DNA of 64,000 nt. Source: JBDZVM01 sp040255675. GTDB taxonomy: Bacteria > Actinomycetota > Actinomycetes > Acidothermales > Acidothermaceae. A model generated the notes under the pieces. It was given only the letters and a program-made list of their open reading frames with translations, did not search any database and was not told where the DNA came from. Location: NCBI GenBank assembly GCA_040255675.1, contig JBDZVM010000018.1:17193-81192 (forward strand), in the 5' to 3' direction. The position numbers and the translations under genes were made by a program. This document shows, piece after piece, positions 9,764 through 18,721 of this stretch (the first letter of the stretch is position 1; every line of letters begins with the position of its first letter).

Positions 9764-9804
9764 CCGGCAACTGACCGATCACGCCGGCGAGCCTCAGTTG
9801 CCGG
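9764..9804 (+). terminator. Hairpin terminator after the kinase gene
   Basis: CCGGCAACTGA (9764-9774) pairs perfectly with TCAGTTGCCGG (9794-9804) across a 19-nt loop, immediately after the kinase stop. The left arm is a tandem copy of the bases around the stop codon. The following run is GAAATTT, so the U-tract is weak. Confidence 0.6.
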
Positions 9805-9920
9805 GAAATTTCTGCTCAGTTAGCCCCGACCATCAGCGATCTTTATCAATACAGAACATAATGATCGTGGCCTGGTGCGCAGACCGGGCAACGGACGACG
9901 AGACAGCGGACCACGAACCC

Positions 9921-11129
9921 ATGCCGGCAACCACGTACAAGAGCCTGCTCCACACACCGTCGGTGATGTGGCTGCTCGGCACGTCGGTTCTTGGCCGGGC
10001 GAATCAAGGCATCACGGGGCTCGCGTTGCTGCTTCTTGTCACCCGGCATTCGACCTATGCGGTGGCCGGCGTCGTGACCGCGACCTACATGGCGGGCGCC
10101 TGCGTTTCGGGGCCGGTGCTCAGCCGGTGGGCCGACGCGCGCGGACGTCGCAAGGTGCTCGCCGCGACGTCCGTGCTATTCGCCGTTGCCATGACGGCGC
10201 TCGCGCTGATGCCCGCGGTGCCGGTGTTGCTCGCCGCCGTGGCACTTGTCGCGGGGCTTTGCGTGCCGCCGGTCACCGCGTCGATTCGCGCGGTGTTACC
10301 GGCGCTGGTGTCGCCCGCGCAACGCCAAAGCGTGTTTGCTCTCGAGTCGACCGTGCAGGAGCTCATTTTCATCCTCGGGCCCCCCATCACGGCTGGCCTG
10401 GCGGCGATCGGCGGACCGCGACTCGCGGTGGCAACCGCCGGGGTGCTCGTGATGGTGGGTTCTCTCGCATTCGTGCGCGACCGCAACGCCGACGCCGGCC
10501 GGCACACCGACGCTCGCCTTCCCGCCGGGCGCGTTCTGCTTTCGCCCGGGATTCCCGGCATCATCGTGGCCGGAACCGCCGTCGTCACAGCGTTTGCCGC
10601 CGAGACCGTCGGCGTCGTCGCGTTGGTGAGCGGTCGTCACGCGTCGTCCGCTTCGGCGTTTATGTTGGCGTGCACCAGCCTCGGATCGCTGTGCGGCGGG
10701 CTCTTTTACGGTTCGCGTCAACAGCACCGAGCCGAGTTGCGGCACTTGCTGACGTTCGTCGCGTTAGGGCTCGCTGTCGTCCTGCTCGCGCCGAATCGAT
10801 TGGTGCTCGCGTTGCTCTTGTTTTGCTGGGGTCTCACGATCGCGCCGGCACTGTCGCGGCTGTTCGAACGGCTGGCGGCGTTGGCACCACCGGGGGCGAC
10901 CACTGAGGCGTTCGGCTGGATGGGCAGCGGTCTGACCGCTGGAAACGCGATGGGCTCGGCACTCGGCGGGATTTTAGTGACGGCGGACGGCGGGCGCGCG
11001 GCCATCGGCGTCGCGGTGGCGCTGATGCTGTTCGCGGCCCTGGTGTGCGAGCCGTGGCGCACGCGCACCACACCCGCAGTTCCGCGGTTAGGTGCCCTGC
11101 GTGATCACGAAACAAAAATGCCGCTATAG
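9921..11129 (+). CDS. MFS transporter, about 402 aa
   Basis: About twelve hydrophobic segments. The loop after the second segment reads SRWADARGRRKVL, the major-facilitator D-x-x-G-R-R/K motif. Domain type suggests a proton-driven drug or metabolite exporter; the substrate is unknown. The start is uncertain: ATG 9921 places the first membrane segment about ten residues in, while ATG 9861 would add a polar 20-residue leader. Neither has a strong ribosome-binding site. The gene converges with pckG. Confidence 0.8.
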   Translation: MPATTYKSLLHTPSVMWLLGTSVLGRANQGITGLALLLLVTRHSTYAVAGVVTATYMAGACVSGPVLSRWADARGRRKVLAATSVLFAVAMTALALMPAVPVLLAAVALVAGLCVPPVTASIRAVLPALVSPAQRQSVFALESTVQELIFILGPPITAGLAAIGGPRLAVATAGVLVMVGSLAFVRDRNADAGRHTDARLPAGRVLLSPGIPGIIVAGTAVVTAFAAETVGVVALVSGRHASSASAFMLACTSLGSLCGGLFYGSRQQHRAELRHLLTFVALGLAVVLLAPNRLVLALLLFCWGLTIAPALSRLFERLAALAPPGATTEAFGWMGSGLTAGNAMGSALGGILVTADGGRAAIGVAVALMLFAALVCEPWRTRTTPAVPRLGALRDHETKMPL

Positions 11130-11158
11130 AGGCTGTCGCAAATGTCTCGTGATCACGC
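11099..11158. terminator. Inverted repeat between convergent MFS and pckG genes
   Basis: GCGTGATCACGA (11099-11110) is perfectly inverted as TCGTGATCACGC (11147-11158). Each arm also contains the self-complementary CGTGATCACG. The left arm overlaps the last codons of the MFS gene, and the right arm ends just before the pckG stop. It could act as a bidirectional terminator or a two-site operator. Confidence 0.45.
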
Positions 11159-11163
11159 GTGAT

Positions 11164-13008
11164 TTACGCCGAAGGGGCCGCGTCAAGGGCGGCGCGCACG
11201 CGCCGGTGCGCCGCCCAAATCTCGTCAGGAAGATCCGCGAACTGTTCGAGGTGTCGCTCCCGAAATTCCATTTCCTGGCGCCAGCGGGCGACGTCGATGG
11301 AAAGAAGCCGATCGCGGTCAGCCGGAGTGATCTCGACGCCGTCCAGGTCGAGTTCGTCTTCCTTCGGAAGGATGCCGACGGGCGTCTCTCGACCGCTCAC
11401 TTCGCCGTGACGAAGTTGAAGCAGCCACAACAGCGCGCGCAGGTTGTCGCGGTAGCCCGGCCAGAGGAAATGCCCGTCGTCTGGGTCGCGCTGGAACCAG
11501 TTGACGTGCGCGAAGATCGGCGGCTCTTTCGCGGCACCGATGATGCGCAGCCAGTGCTCGGCGTAACGGCCCTCGGGATATGACATGAACGGTCGCATCG
11601 ACATCGGGTCGTAGCGCAACTGGCCGTCGACGCCTTCGGCCGCGAAGGTAGCCTCGGCACCCAACGTCAAACCGTCGTAGACGCCCTCGGCGAGATCGCG
11701 GATGGCGCGCACCAGCGGCTCGCGATCACGCGTACGGCCGCCGAAAATGATGGCGTCGATCGGCACGCCCTGTGGTTCGTTGAAGTCCGCCGCGATGTTC
11801 GGAATCTTCGAAAGGGTCGTCGTAAAGCGGCTGTTCGGATGCGCCCAGGGCTGCGTGTCGTCGGCCGAACGCTCCGAGATCAGGTTGCCTTTCCAGTCAC
11901 GCCAGCCCTCAATGTCGGTCGGCGGCTCGGGGGTCTTGCCTTCCCACCAGACCTCGTGCGTGCGCTCGTTGTAAGCGACGTTCGTAAAAAGCGCGGCGGT
12001 GCCGGGCGCGACCGACGCAAGTGCGACCGGATTCGTGTGTTCGTTGGTGTCTTTCGCCACACCGAAGACGCCGAACTCGGGATTCATGCCGCGCAGTGTG
12101 CCGTCACGCGGATCAACCCAAAGCCACGCGATGTCGTCACCGTAGAAGGAGACGTGGTAGCGATCCCCGAGAGCATCCGGCGCCAGCAGCATCGCCAAGT
12201 TGGTCTTGCCAGACGCGCTCGGAAAGCCTCCGCAGATGTGATATTTCTTACCGGTTTCCTTGTCGGTGATCCCGAGAAGCATGAACTGCTCGGCGAGAAA
12301 CTTTCCGGACGCCCAGCCGTCGTAAGCGGCCTGCCGCAATCCGTGGGCGATCTTTCCGAGCAGGGCGTTGCCGCCGTACGACGAGCCGAAATGCAAGATC
12401 GTGCGTTCGTCGGCCACCGTCACGAAATACCGCTGATCGTCTGGCGTGCCCTGGCCGAGATGTTCTAGATCGCCCGTCACATGCACACCGCGCACGAAGC
12501 TGTCAGGATCTTCGAGATTGTTGACGAATTCGACACCCACACGGGCCATGCGGATCATGTGCAAGACCACGACTCGCGAGTCGGTGAGTTCGACGCCGGA
12601 GGCATACGGCTCGAGCGGCGATCCCGGTGGTGCCATGAGATAAGGCACGACGTACATGGTCTTGCCAGCCGACGCACCACGCATTCGCGTCTCCAGCAGG
12701 GGCTTCATCCGCGAAGACGGGTGCCAGTTGTTGTAAACGCCTTTGTCGGCGGGGTTGTTCGTCGCCACGATCGTGCGCTCTTCCGAGCGTGCCGTGTCTT
12801 TTTCATAACTGCGGGCGTAATACAACCCCTCGCCCGCGGGCAGCACTTCTCCCGCCCTTACCGCTTCGTCGAGGAGGCGGGCGTCGTCGTGAGCGCTGAC
12901 GACCTCGACACGTGCGGCACCGGTCAGCGCCGCCCATTGCCGGACAAAGTCGCGTACCTTGGCGTTGTCGAGGCCAGCGGCATCGAAAGAGCTGTCAGGG
13001 TTCACCAT
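11164..13008 (-). CDS. pckG: Phosphoenolpyruvate carboxykinase (GTP), 614 aa
   Basis: Interconverts oxaloacetate plus GTP and phosphoenolpyruvate plus CO2 plus GDP, the entry step of gluconeogenesis in the cytoplasm. Family blocks are intact: FGSSYGGNALLGKIAHGLR, the P-loop GGFPSASGKTNLAM, YGDDIAWLW with the metal-binding Asp, and NSRFTTTLSKIPN. Length is normal. One oddity: the P-loop has Ser where most GTP-PEPCKs carry a hyper-reactive Cys (FPSACGKTN). ATG start at 13008, with a CRP-like site about 45 bp upstream. Confidence 0.96.
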   Translation of the reverse strand: MVNPDSSFDAAGLDNAKVRDFVRQWAALTGAARVEVVSAHDDARLLDEAVRAGEVLPAGEGLYYARSYEKDTARSEERTIVATNNPADKGVYNNWHPSSRMKPLLETRMRGASAGKTMYVVPYLMAPPGSPLEPYASGVELTDSRVVVLHMIRMARVGVEFVNNLEDPDSFVRGVHVTGDLEHLGQGTPDDQRYFVTVADERTILHFGSSYGGNALLGKIAHGLRQAAYDGWASGKFLAEQFMLLGITDKETGKKYHICGGFPSASGKTNLAMLLAPDALGDRYHVSFYGDDIAWLWVDPRDGTLRGMNPEFGVFGVAKDTNEHTNPVALASVAPGTAALFTNVAYNERTHEVWWEGKTPEPPTDIEGWRDWKGNLISERSADDTQPWAHPNSRFTTTLSKIPNIAADFNEPQGVPIDAIIFGGRTRDREPLVRAIRDLAEGVYDGLTLGAEATFAAEGVDGQLRYDPMSMRPFMSYPEGRYAEHWLRIIGAAKEPPIFAHVNWFQRDPDDGHFLWPGYRDNLRALLWLLQLRHGEVSGRETPVGILPKEDELDLDGVEITPADRDRLLSIDVARWRQEMEFRERHLEQFADLPDEIWAAHRRVRAALDAAPSA

Positions 13009-13049
13009 GCACGCTAGATTGCCCCTGTTTTTTGGTTATGTAGCAGCTT

Positions 13050-13065
13050 TGTGACAAGATTCACC
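13050..13065. promoter_or_regulatory. CRP/GlxR-like operator upstream of pckG
   Basis: TGTGACAAGATTCACC matches TGTGA-N6-TCACA with one mismatch at the last base. It lies 42-57 bp upstream of the pckG start, next to a possible -10 TACATA on the minus strand (13037-13042). Actinobacterial GlxR/CRP proteins bind this consensus and often control carbon-metabolism genes. Which protein binds here is inferred. Confidence 0.45.
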
Positions 13066-13128
13066 GGCAATCATGGTTTACGATCTAGAAGTTGCGGCGG
13101 CGCTTTCATCTCCTGACACAAGGGGCGC

Positions 13129-14496
13129 CTAGCGCGGCAGCCGCACCGTCATGACGGTCTCACCAGGTCGTGTGCCGATACTGATGTCACCACCGTGTCG
13201 TTCGACGATGATCCGCCGCGCGATGTCGAGGCCGAGGCCGGTGCCTTTGCCGACGTCCTTTGTGGTGAAGAAGGGCTCGAAGGCACGCGCCGCGACGTCG
13301 GCGGGCATTCCGGTACCAGTGTCGATGATGCGCACGACGACGGCGTCTGCCTCTGTCTTGACGCTGACGCGCAACGTGCCTTTACCGTCCATCGCGTCGA
13401 CCGCGTTGTCGATGAGGTTGGTCCAGACCTGATTGAGCTCACCGGGAAATGCCTCGATGTGCGGCACATCACTTGCGTAATCCTTCACCACCGTGACGTC
13501 GCGGAGCTTGCTCGACAGCATGGCGAGCGTGCTATCGAGGCCGGTGGAGACATCGATCGTTTGCAGAGACGCCCTATCCATCTGTGTGTATGATCGCGCG
13601 GCCGCGACAAGATCTGAGATGCGGCGGGTGGATTCCTTCATTTGTGTGATCAACGTGGTCGTCGAGACTTTACTGGCTATCCATTGAAGCGCGGGCCCCA
13701 ACGCAAGTTCCCCGACGGCGTGCGAAACTCGCGTACACCACTCTAGGTCCGCGCCCGCCGCGGCAAGTGGTGCGGCGATATCCCATGCCTGCTTGACGTC
13801 GTGCCGCGCCAGCCAGGCGCCTAACTCTTCCTCGCGATCCGACAACGTCAGCGGGTCGGTCACCGTTTCGCCGAGGTCTCGACGCAACTCGTCGAGTGCG
13901 TAGAACTGCGTCGACGTGACGTTTTGTTCGCTAAGTGCCTCGAAAGACGACGTAAGCGCCTCGACGGCCGCATCGAGCGAGCTCACGGTTCTGATGGCCG
14001 CTGCCGCGGGATTGTTCAGCTCGTGCGCGAGGCCGGCGGCCAATGTGCCAAGCGTGATGAGCGATTGACGTTGCCGTGCGGTCGCTTCGATCGCACGGGC
14101 AGTTCCGTACAATCCCGCGACGAGGTGGACGCCGAACGGAAACCACGCGTTGAACAACGTGCGCAGCGCGTCTGCGGGCACGCGAAGCGCCCGCCCGGCC
14201 GACGCGCCGACGCCTGTCGCGAGACAGACGCCGTGCTCGTCCCACGCGCGAAAGCCGCCCGACCAGCGGCCAGGCACGTCCATTTTCCCGACGAGCAAGG
14301 TTTCGCGGCCGACGTGGCGAAACAACTCGATCGACCCGTCGACGAGCACGTACCAGAATTCCGCCGGGTCACCCTCGTGAAACAACTCCACGCCTGGCTC
14401 GACAAGCACCTCCTCGCCGGCTGCCAGAAGCTCGCGAAGTTGGTCGTCGGAAAGCCCGTCGAAAAGGCCGATCGGCCGGAGGTCTTCGAGGCGCAT
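13129..14496 (-). CDS. Sensor histidine kinase with N-terminal cyclic-nucleotide-binding domain, 455 aa
   Basis: Residues about 10-125 form a CRP-type cNMP-binding fold (LFDGLSDDQLRELLAAG, LFHEGDPAEFWYVLVDGSIELF). The H-box LAAGLAHELNNPAAAAIRT (about residue 155) contains the phospho-accepting His. The ATPase N-box NLIDNAVDAMDG and G-boxes DTGTGMP and GKGTGLGL are complete. There are no transmembrane segments, so it senses a cytoplasmic signal. The start overlaps the stop of the upstream response-regulator gene in a TGATG, implying coupled translation and a cognate pair. Confidence 0.93.
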   Translation of the reverse strand: MRLEDLRPIGLFDGLSDDQLRELLAAGEEVLVEPGVELFHEGDPAEFWYVLVDGSIELFRHVGRETLLVGKMDVPGRWSGGFRAWDEHGVCLATGVGASAGRALRVPADALRTLFNAWFPFGVHLVAGLYGTARAIEATARQRQSLITLGTLAAGLAHELNNPAAAAIRTVSSLDAAVEALTSSFEALSEQNVTSTQFYALDELRRDLGETVTDPLTLSDREEELGAWLARHDVKQAWDIAAPLAAAGADLEWCTRVSHAVGELALGPALQWIASKVSTTTLITQMKESTRRISDLVAAARSYTQMDRASLQTIDVSTGLDSTLAMLSSKLRDVTVVKDYASDVPHIEAFPGELNQVWTNLIDNAVDAMDGKGTLRVSVKTEADAVVVRIIDTGTGMPADVAARAFEPFFTTKDVGKGTGLGLDIARRIIVERHGGDISIGTRPGETVMTVRLPR

Positions 14497-16154
14497 CAGG
14501 TCGCGGCCAGGTAACGATGCACGCTGTGCACGGCGATTGCGCCTTCACCGACAGCGGAGGCGACCCGTTTCATCGAGTCGAGCCGGACGTCGCCGGCCGC
14601 GAATACGCCTGGCACGCTCGTCTCGAGCGACAACGGAGGTCGGCCGAGCGGCCACACCACCTTCCGATCGCTCACGAGCAGGTCGTGGCCGGTAATGATG
14701 AATCCGTTACCATCACGCACGATCTGATTGCCAAGCCACTCGGTGCGTGGCGACGCGCCGATAAAGATGAAAAGCCAGCTCGCGTCGGCGTCAGTCGTCG
14801 TGCCGGCTTTGCGGTTTGTGAGAGACAACGTTTCGAGGTGGCCGTCGCCGCGCGCCGCTGTCACTTCCGTGTTGACGAGCACCTCGATATTGCTCGTCGT
14901 CACGATTCGTTGGATTAAGTAGCGCGACATCGTCGCTTCGAGGGAGTCAGACCGCACCACCATCACGACGCGCTTCGCATAACGCGCAAGATTTAGCGCG
15001 GCTTGCCCTGCTGAGTTGGCGGCACCCACGACGTAGACGTCGTCGTCGACGCATTGGCTCGCGTCGCGTGCGTTCACGCCGTAGTAGACACCGCGACCCG
15101 TAAGTTCCGTTGTACCTTCAGCGGGTAGCCGCCGATACGAGACTCCGGTGGCGATGATGACGGCCCTGGCTTCGATTTCACCAGAACCGTCGAGGACGAC
15201 GGCACGCGCGGGCCCGCGGGCTTCGAATCCGACGACGTCGCGGGCGAGCACCATCTCGGCGCCGAAGCGCGTCGCTTGTGCCAATGCGCGGTGCGCGAGA
15301 TCGGAGCCCGTAAGCCCTCGCGGGAATCCGAGGTAATTCTCAATGGAGGCACTCTGACCTGCCTGGCCACCGGGCGCTTCGCGTTCGACGACCACGGTGC
15401 TCAAGCCTTCCGATGCGGCGTAAACCGCGGCGGCCAAACCGGCGGGGCCGGCACCGACGATACACACGTCGTACAGGGGTTGTTGCGCGGTTGTGCGTAG
15501 ACCCAAAGTGCCTGCCAGGTCGAGGATTGTCGGAGCGCGCAGGGGTTCGGCGTCCGGGATGAGCACGAGGGGAAGGTCATCGGGGCTCGCCTGCGCCAGC
15601 TCGGCAAGGTGGCGGGCTTCGTCGTCACGTTCGACGTCGTACCAGCGGTAAGGCACGTGATTGCGCGCAAGGAACGACTTGAGTTCGTGGCTTCGTTGCG
15701 ACCAGCGATGCCCGACAACCCTGGTGTCGGAGGTGTGGTCGGGATGCTGCTGAGCCCAGTCGCCAAGCAGGTCGTCGATGGCGGGGTAGAGGCGCTCGTC
15801 GGGAGGATCCCACGGCTTGAGCAAGTAGTAGTCGAGCCCGATGTCATTGATTGCCTTGATGGCTACATCGGTGTCGGCGTAGGCCGTGAGCAAAAGGAAC
15901 TTCGCGTCGGCGGCGTGCGGACGGGCCTGCTCGAGCATCTCGATGCCGGTCATTTGGGGCATGCGCTGGTCGGCGGCGATGAGAGCGACCGGCTGGTCTC
16001 GCAACGCGAGCTTGGCCAATAGTTCAAGAGCCTGCGCGCCCGATGTTGCCGACATGATTTGATACTCGGCGCCGTACCTCGAGCGAAGGTCGCGGGTAAT
16101 GGCGGCAGACACCATCGGATCGTCGTCGACAGTCAAGATTGCCGGCTTTCGCAT
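14496..16154 (-). CDS. Response regulator fused to thioredoxin-reductase-like flavoprotein, 552 aa
   Basis: An N-terminal receiver domain (residues 1-125: VDDDP, phospho-acceptor Asp in AADQRMP, YLLKPW) is followed by a linker of about 100 residues and then a two-dinucleotide-fold flavoprotein from about residue 230: FAD motif GAGPAGLAAAVYAA, APGGQAGQSASIENYLGFP, and NADPH fold VVGAANSAGQAAL. The thioredoxin-reductase CxxC is absent: the position reads GVYYGVNARDASQ. It is therefore unlikely to reduce thioredoxin as classic TrxB does. The ATG at 16154 is chosen over 16184 because GGAGG (16162-16166) sits seven bases upstream. Forms an operon with the downstream kinase. Confidence 0.92.
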   Translation of the reverse strand: MRKPAILTVDDDPMVSAAITRDLRSRYGAEYQIMSATSGAQALELLAKLALRDQPVALIAADQRMPQMTGIEMLEQARPHAADAKFLLLTAYADTDVAIKAINDIGLDYYLLKPWDPPDERLYPAIDDLLGDWAQQHPDHTSDTRVVGHRWSQRSHELKSFLARNHVPYRWYDVERDDEARHLAELAQASPDDLPLVLIPDAEPLRAPTILDLAGTLGLRTTAQQPLYDVCIVGAGPAGLAAAVYAASEGLSTVVVEREAPGGQAGQSASIENYLGFPRGLTGSDLAHRALAQATRFGAEMVLARDVVGFEARGPARAVVLDGSGEIEARAVIIATGVSYRRLPAEGTTELTGRGVYYGVNARDASQCVDDDVYVVGAANSAGQAALNLARYAKRVVMVVRSDSLEATMSRYLIQRIVTTSNIEVLVNTEVTAARGDGHLETLSLTNRKAGTTTDADASWLFIFIGASPRTEWLGNQIVRDGNGFIITGHDLLVSDRKVVWPLGRPPLSLETSVPGVFAAGDVRLDSMKRVASAVGEGAIAVHSVHRYLAAT

Positions 16155-16331
16155 AGACCCGCCTCCGTCGCGCGCTAAACCCATCGGTCGAAGAGGCGCC
16201 CCAAAGGCCTCGCGTGGGACCGCGCAGATCGAGTCCGCAGGTTCGCGAGTCTATCCCCGTTGGTAGCACGGCGGCACCCGACGCCCAGCCGACTATCGCG
16301 GATAGGCGGCGATTGGTCGGGTTGACGGCTG

Positions 16332-17855
16332 CTATATCGAATGCGCGACGCTGACGTCGGCGGCAGCGTCGGCGTCGTCCTCGACAGGTGCTGGTTTGTG
16401 CTTGGGCAACAAGAACAACGCCACAAAGAACGCGACGGCGACCAGTGCGAATGCCCACCAATACGTGGCGCCGTAGGCGTCGGCCATGAGTGGGGCCACC
16501 TTCTTGCGCGCCGCCGGATCGATCGTGCCGACGGCGCTTGCCGAGCCCGACAAACGCGCGGAGACAGCGTTTGCGAGCAAAACGGCCATGACCGCGGTGC
16601 CGATCGATGCGCCGGCCTGCTGAACGATGTTGAGCGTCGTGCTGGCGCGCGCGATGCTGGCGCGGCGCAGCGTCTGCATGGCGCCGGAGAAGGTCGGCAT
16701 CATGGTGGTGCCCATGCCGAGGCCCATCACGAAGAGCACACCGCCGAAGAACCAGTACGACGTATCGGCGCCCAGTTGCGTGAGCCCGATGAACGACACG
16801 CCGACGATCGCGAGCCCGACCGGCACGATGCGGCCAATGCCGGTGCGGTCGGTGAGCTTGCCCGAGATCGGCATCGCAATCATGGCTCCGACGCCTTGAG
16901 GGGCAAGCAGCAAGCCGGTATCCATCGGCGTTTCCCCACGGACGACCTGCAGATAGAGCGGCAGCAGCAGCATGCCGCCGAAGACGGAGATCACCATCAA
17001 GGCGAGCGTGACGGTCGACGCCGAGAACGTCTTGTTCAAGAACAATCTCAAGTCGACGAGCGCGTGCGACGTGCGCAACCCGTGCACGACGAAGACCGCG
17101 AGCGCTGCCGCCCCGACGACGATCGGAACGATGACCTCCGCGGAGCCGAAGCCCCCGGACGAACTCGACTTGGCGAGCCCGTAGATGAGGATCGCGAGCC
17201 CCGGCGAGAGCAGCAAAAGCCCGAGCCAGTCGAATCGGGTGTGCGGCTGTGAGACGTCACGCGGCAAGATCTTGAGTGCCATGATGAACGCGACGACGCC
17301 GATCGGCGCGTTGATGAAGAAAATCCAGCGCCATGAGTACGAATCGACGAGCCAGCCGCCGAGGATCGGGCCGCAGATCGGTGCGATCAGCATCGGGACG
17401 CCGATCAACGCCATCACCCGGCCTACCCGCTGCGGGCCGGCGGCGCGAGTCAAAATCGTCATGCCGACAGGCATGATCATGCCGCCGCCGAATCCTTGCA
17501 GCACGCGGAAGAAGATGAGCGAACCGGAGCTCCACGCAAGCCCCGACAGCGTCGAGCCGAGAACGAAAAGCACGATGGACGTCGTGTAGAGCCGCTTCGT
17601 GCCGAACCGATCCGCTGCCCATCCGGTCACCGGGATGACCGTCGCGAGAGCCAGGGTGTAGCCGGTCGCCACCCACTGGATCGTCGACAGCGTGGTCTTG
17701 AAATCCTCCGCCAGCGTGTTGATCGCCACATTGACGACGGTGACGTCGAGGATCGACATCATCGCCCCGAGCACGACCACCGACGACACGAGCAGCAGCC
17801 CGCGATCCATCGTGGCTTCGCGGGCTGGCGAGACAGTTGATTGTGCGGTCGACAC
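16332..17855 (-). CDS. DHA2-family MFS drug efflux transporter, 507 aa
   Basis: A fourteen-segment EmrB/QacA-type proton antiporter. Motifs include LDVTVVNVAINTL near the N-terminus, WVATGYTLALATVIPVTGW, DRFGTKRLY, and the antiporter motif region GPILGGWLVDSYSWRWIFFIN. The GTG start at 17855 follows AGGAG on the minus strand; an in-frame ATG at 17810 is the alternative. The frame stays open further upstream without a plausible start. The substrate is probably a toxic or self-made compound; no adjacent regulator is seen. Confidence 0.9.
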   Translation of the reverse strand: MSTAQSTVSPAREATMDRGLLLVSSVVVLGAMMSILDVTVVNVAINTLAEDFKTTLSTIQWVATGYTLALATVIPVTGWAADRFGTKRLYTTSIVLFVLGSTLSGLAWSSGSLIFFRVLQGFGGGMIMPVGMTILTRAAGPQRVGRVMALIGVPMLIAPICGPILGGWLVDSYSWRWIFFINAPIGVVAFIMALKILPRDVSQPHTRFDWLGLLLLSPGLAILIYGLAKSSSSGGFGSAEVIVPIVVGAAALAVFVVHGLRTSHALVDLRLFLNKTFSASTVTLALMVISVFGGMLLLPLYLQVVRGETPMDTGLLLAPQGVGAMIAMPISGKLTDRTGIGRIVPVGLAIVGVSFIGLTQLGADTSYWFFGGVLFVMGLGMGTTMMPTFSGAMQTLRRASIARASTTLNIVQQAGASIGTAVMAVLLANAVSARLSGSASAVGTIDPAARKKVAPLMADAYGATYWWAFALVAVAFFVALFLLPKHKPAPVEDDADAAADVSVAHSI

Positions 17856-18012
17856 AGGGCTCCTCGAGAAGTGGGCTCGGGTTTCGATCAACGCGTGCGC
17901 CGCTAAGGCACAGCTACTAAGGTTATCGGCTCGGCGGTCCGGACCCTGATCGTTGATTGGGCGTGCGCCCGCGGGTCTGCGTGCAATGGACGCTTGCCAG
18001 GTTTGCGTGGCC

Positions 18013-18615
18013 TCAATATGAGCCGTATCGCACGCCCCCGTCCGGTTGGTAGGTCGCGATGACCACGCCCGCCTTCGTGGTCGTGGTGCTGACATGCCGC
18101 AGCGCGCCAGCTTTGACGTCGTCCGCGAAAAGCTTCTTGCCGGAGCCGAGGTGCACGGGGAAGAACAGCAGCCGGTACTCGTCGACGAGATCGTGGTTGA
18201 TTAGCGTGCGGGCCAGGTTCGCGCTGCCGTGCACCTGAAGCTCGTTGCCGGGTTGCTCCTTCAGCTTCGCGACCTCGCCGACGACATCGTCGATGATGCG
18301 CGCGTTGTTCCAGCGCGCCGAGTCGAGCGTTCTCGACGCGACATACTTCGGCAGTGCGTTGAGCTTCGTGGCGATTCGATTGTTTGGGTCATCGACCTTC
18401 GGCCAGTAACTTTCGAATATTTCGTAGGTTTTTCGGCCAAGCAAGAATGCGTCGGCGTTGGTGAACCACTCGTCGACCGCGTTCCCGAAGTCTTCGTCAC
18501 CGTAGTGGTACGACCACCCACCGTGCGCAAAGTCACCGTCGCGATCTTCGTCCGGGCCGCCGGGCGCCTGCGCGACGCCGTCGATCGTCAAGAACATGTG
18601 CAACGTAAGGCGCAT
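18013..18615 (-). CDS. Dihydrofolate-reductase/RibD-C-fold reductase, 200 aa
   Basis: Belongs to the RibD C-terminal/YyaP family of NADPH-binding oxidoreductases: MRLTLHMFLTIDGVAQAP, LLGRKTYEIFESYWP, GSANLARTLINHDLVDEY and PVHLGSGKKLF. These single-domain stand-alone proteins have no established reaction. The ATG at 18615 has AAGGAG six bases upstream. It is separated from the MFS gene by 157 bp on the same strand, within which I see only a possible -10 (TAACCT on the minus strand). Confidence 0.9.
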   Translation of the reverse strand: MRLTLHMFLTIDGVAQAPGGPDEDRDGDFAHGGWSYHYGDEDFGNAVDEWFTNADAFLLGRKTYEIFESYWPKVDDPNNRIATKLNALPKYVASRTLDSARWNNARIIDDVVGEVAKLKEQPGNELQVHGSANLARTLINHDLVDEYRLLFFPVHLGSGKKLFADDVKAGALRHVSTTTTKAGVVIATYQPDGGVRYGSY

Positions 18616-18721
18616 CGTCGTCTCCTTGTACCGTGACCGTCGTGGAGTTGGACGGCGAACAGCGGCGAAACTCATCGGCCTCGCTGCTCAGCGGTACGAA
18701 GCATTGGTGACTCGCGCGCGA

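Noticed and set aside
9875..10906. 343-codon open frame in a second frame of the MFS gene
   Set aside because: Arg-rich out-of-frame shadow with no hydrophobic pattern; the MFS frame has the transporter motif.
14496..16154. Genuine thioredoxin reductase (trxB)
   Set aside because: The redox-active CxxC is missing and a receiver domain is fused at the N-terminus.
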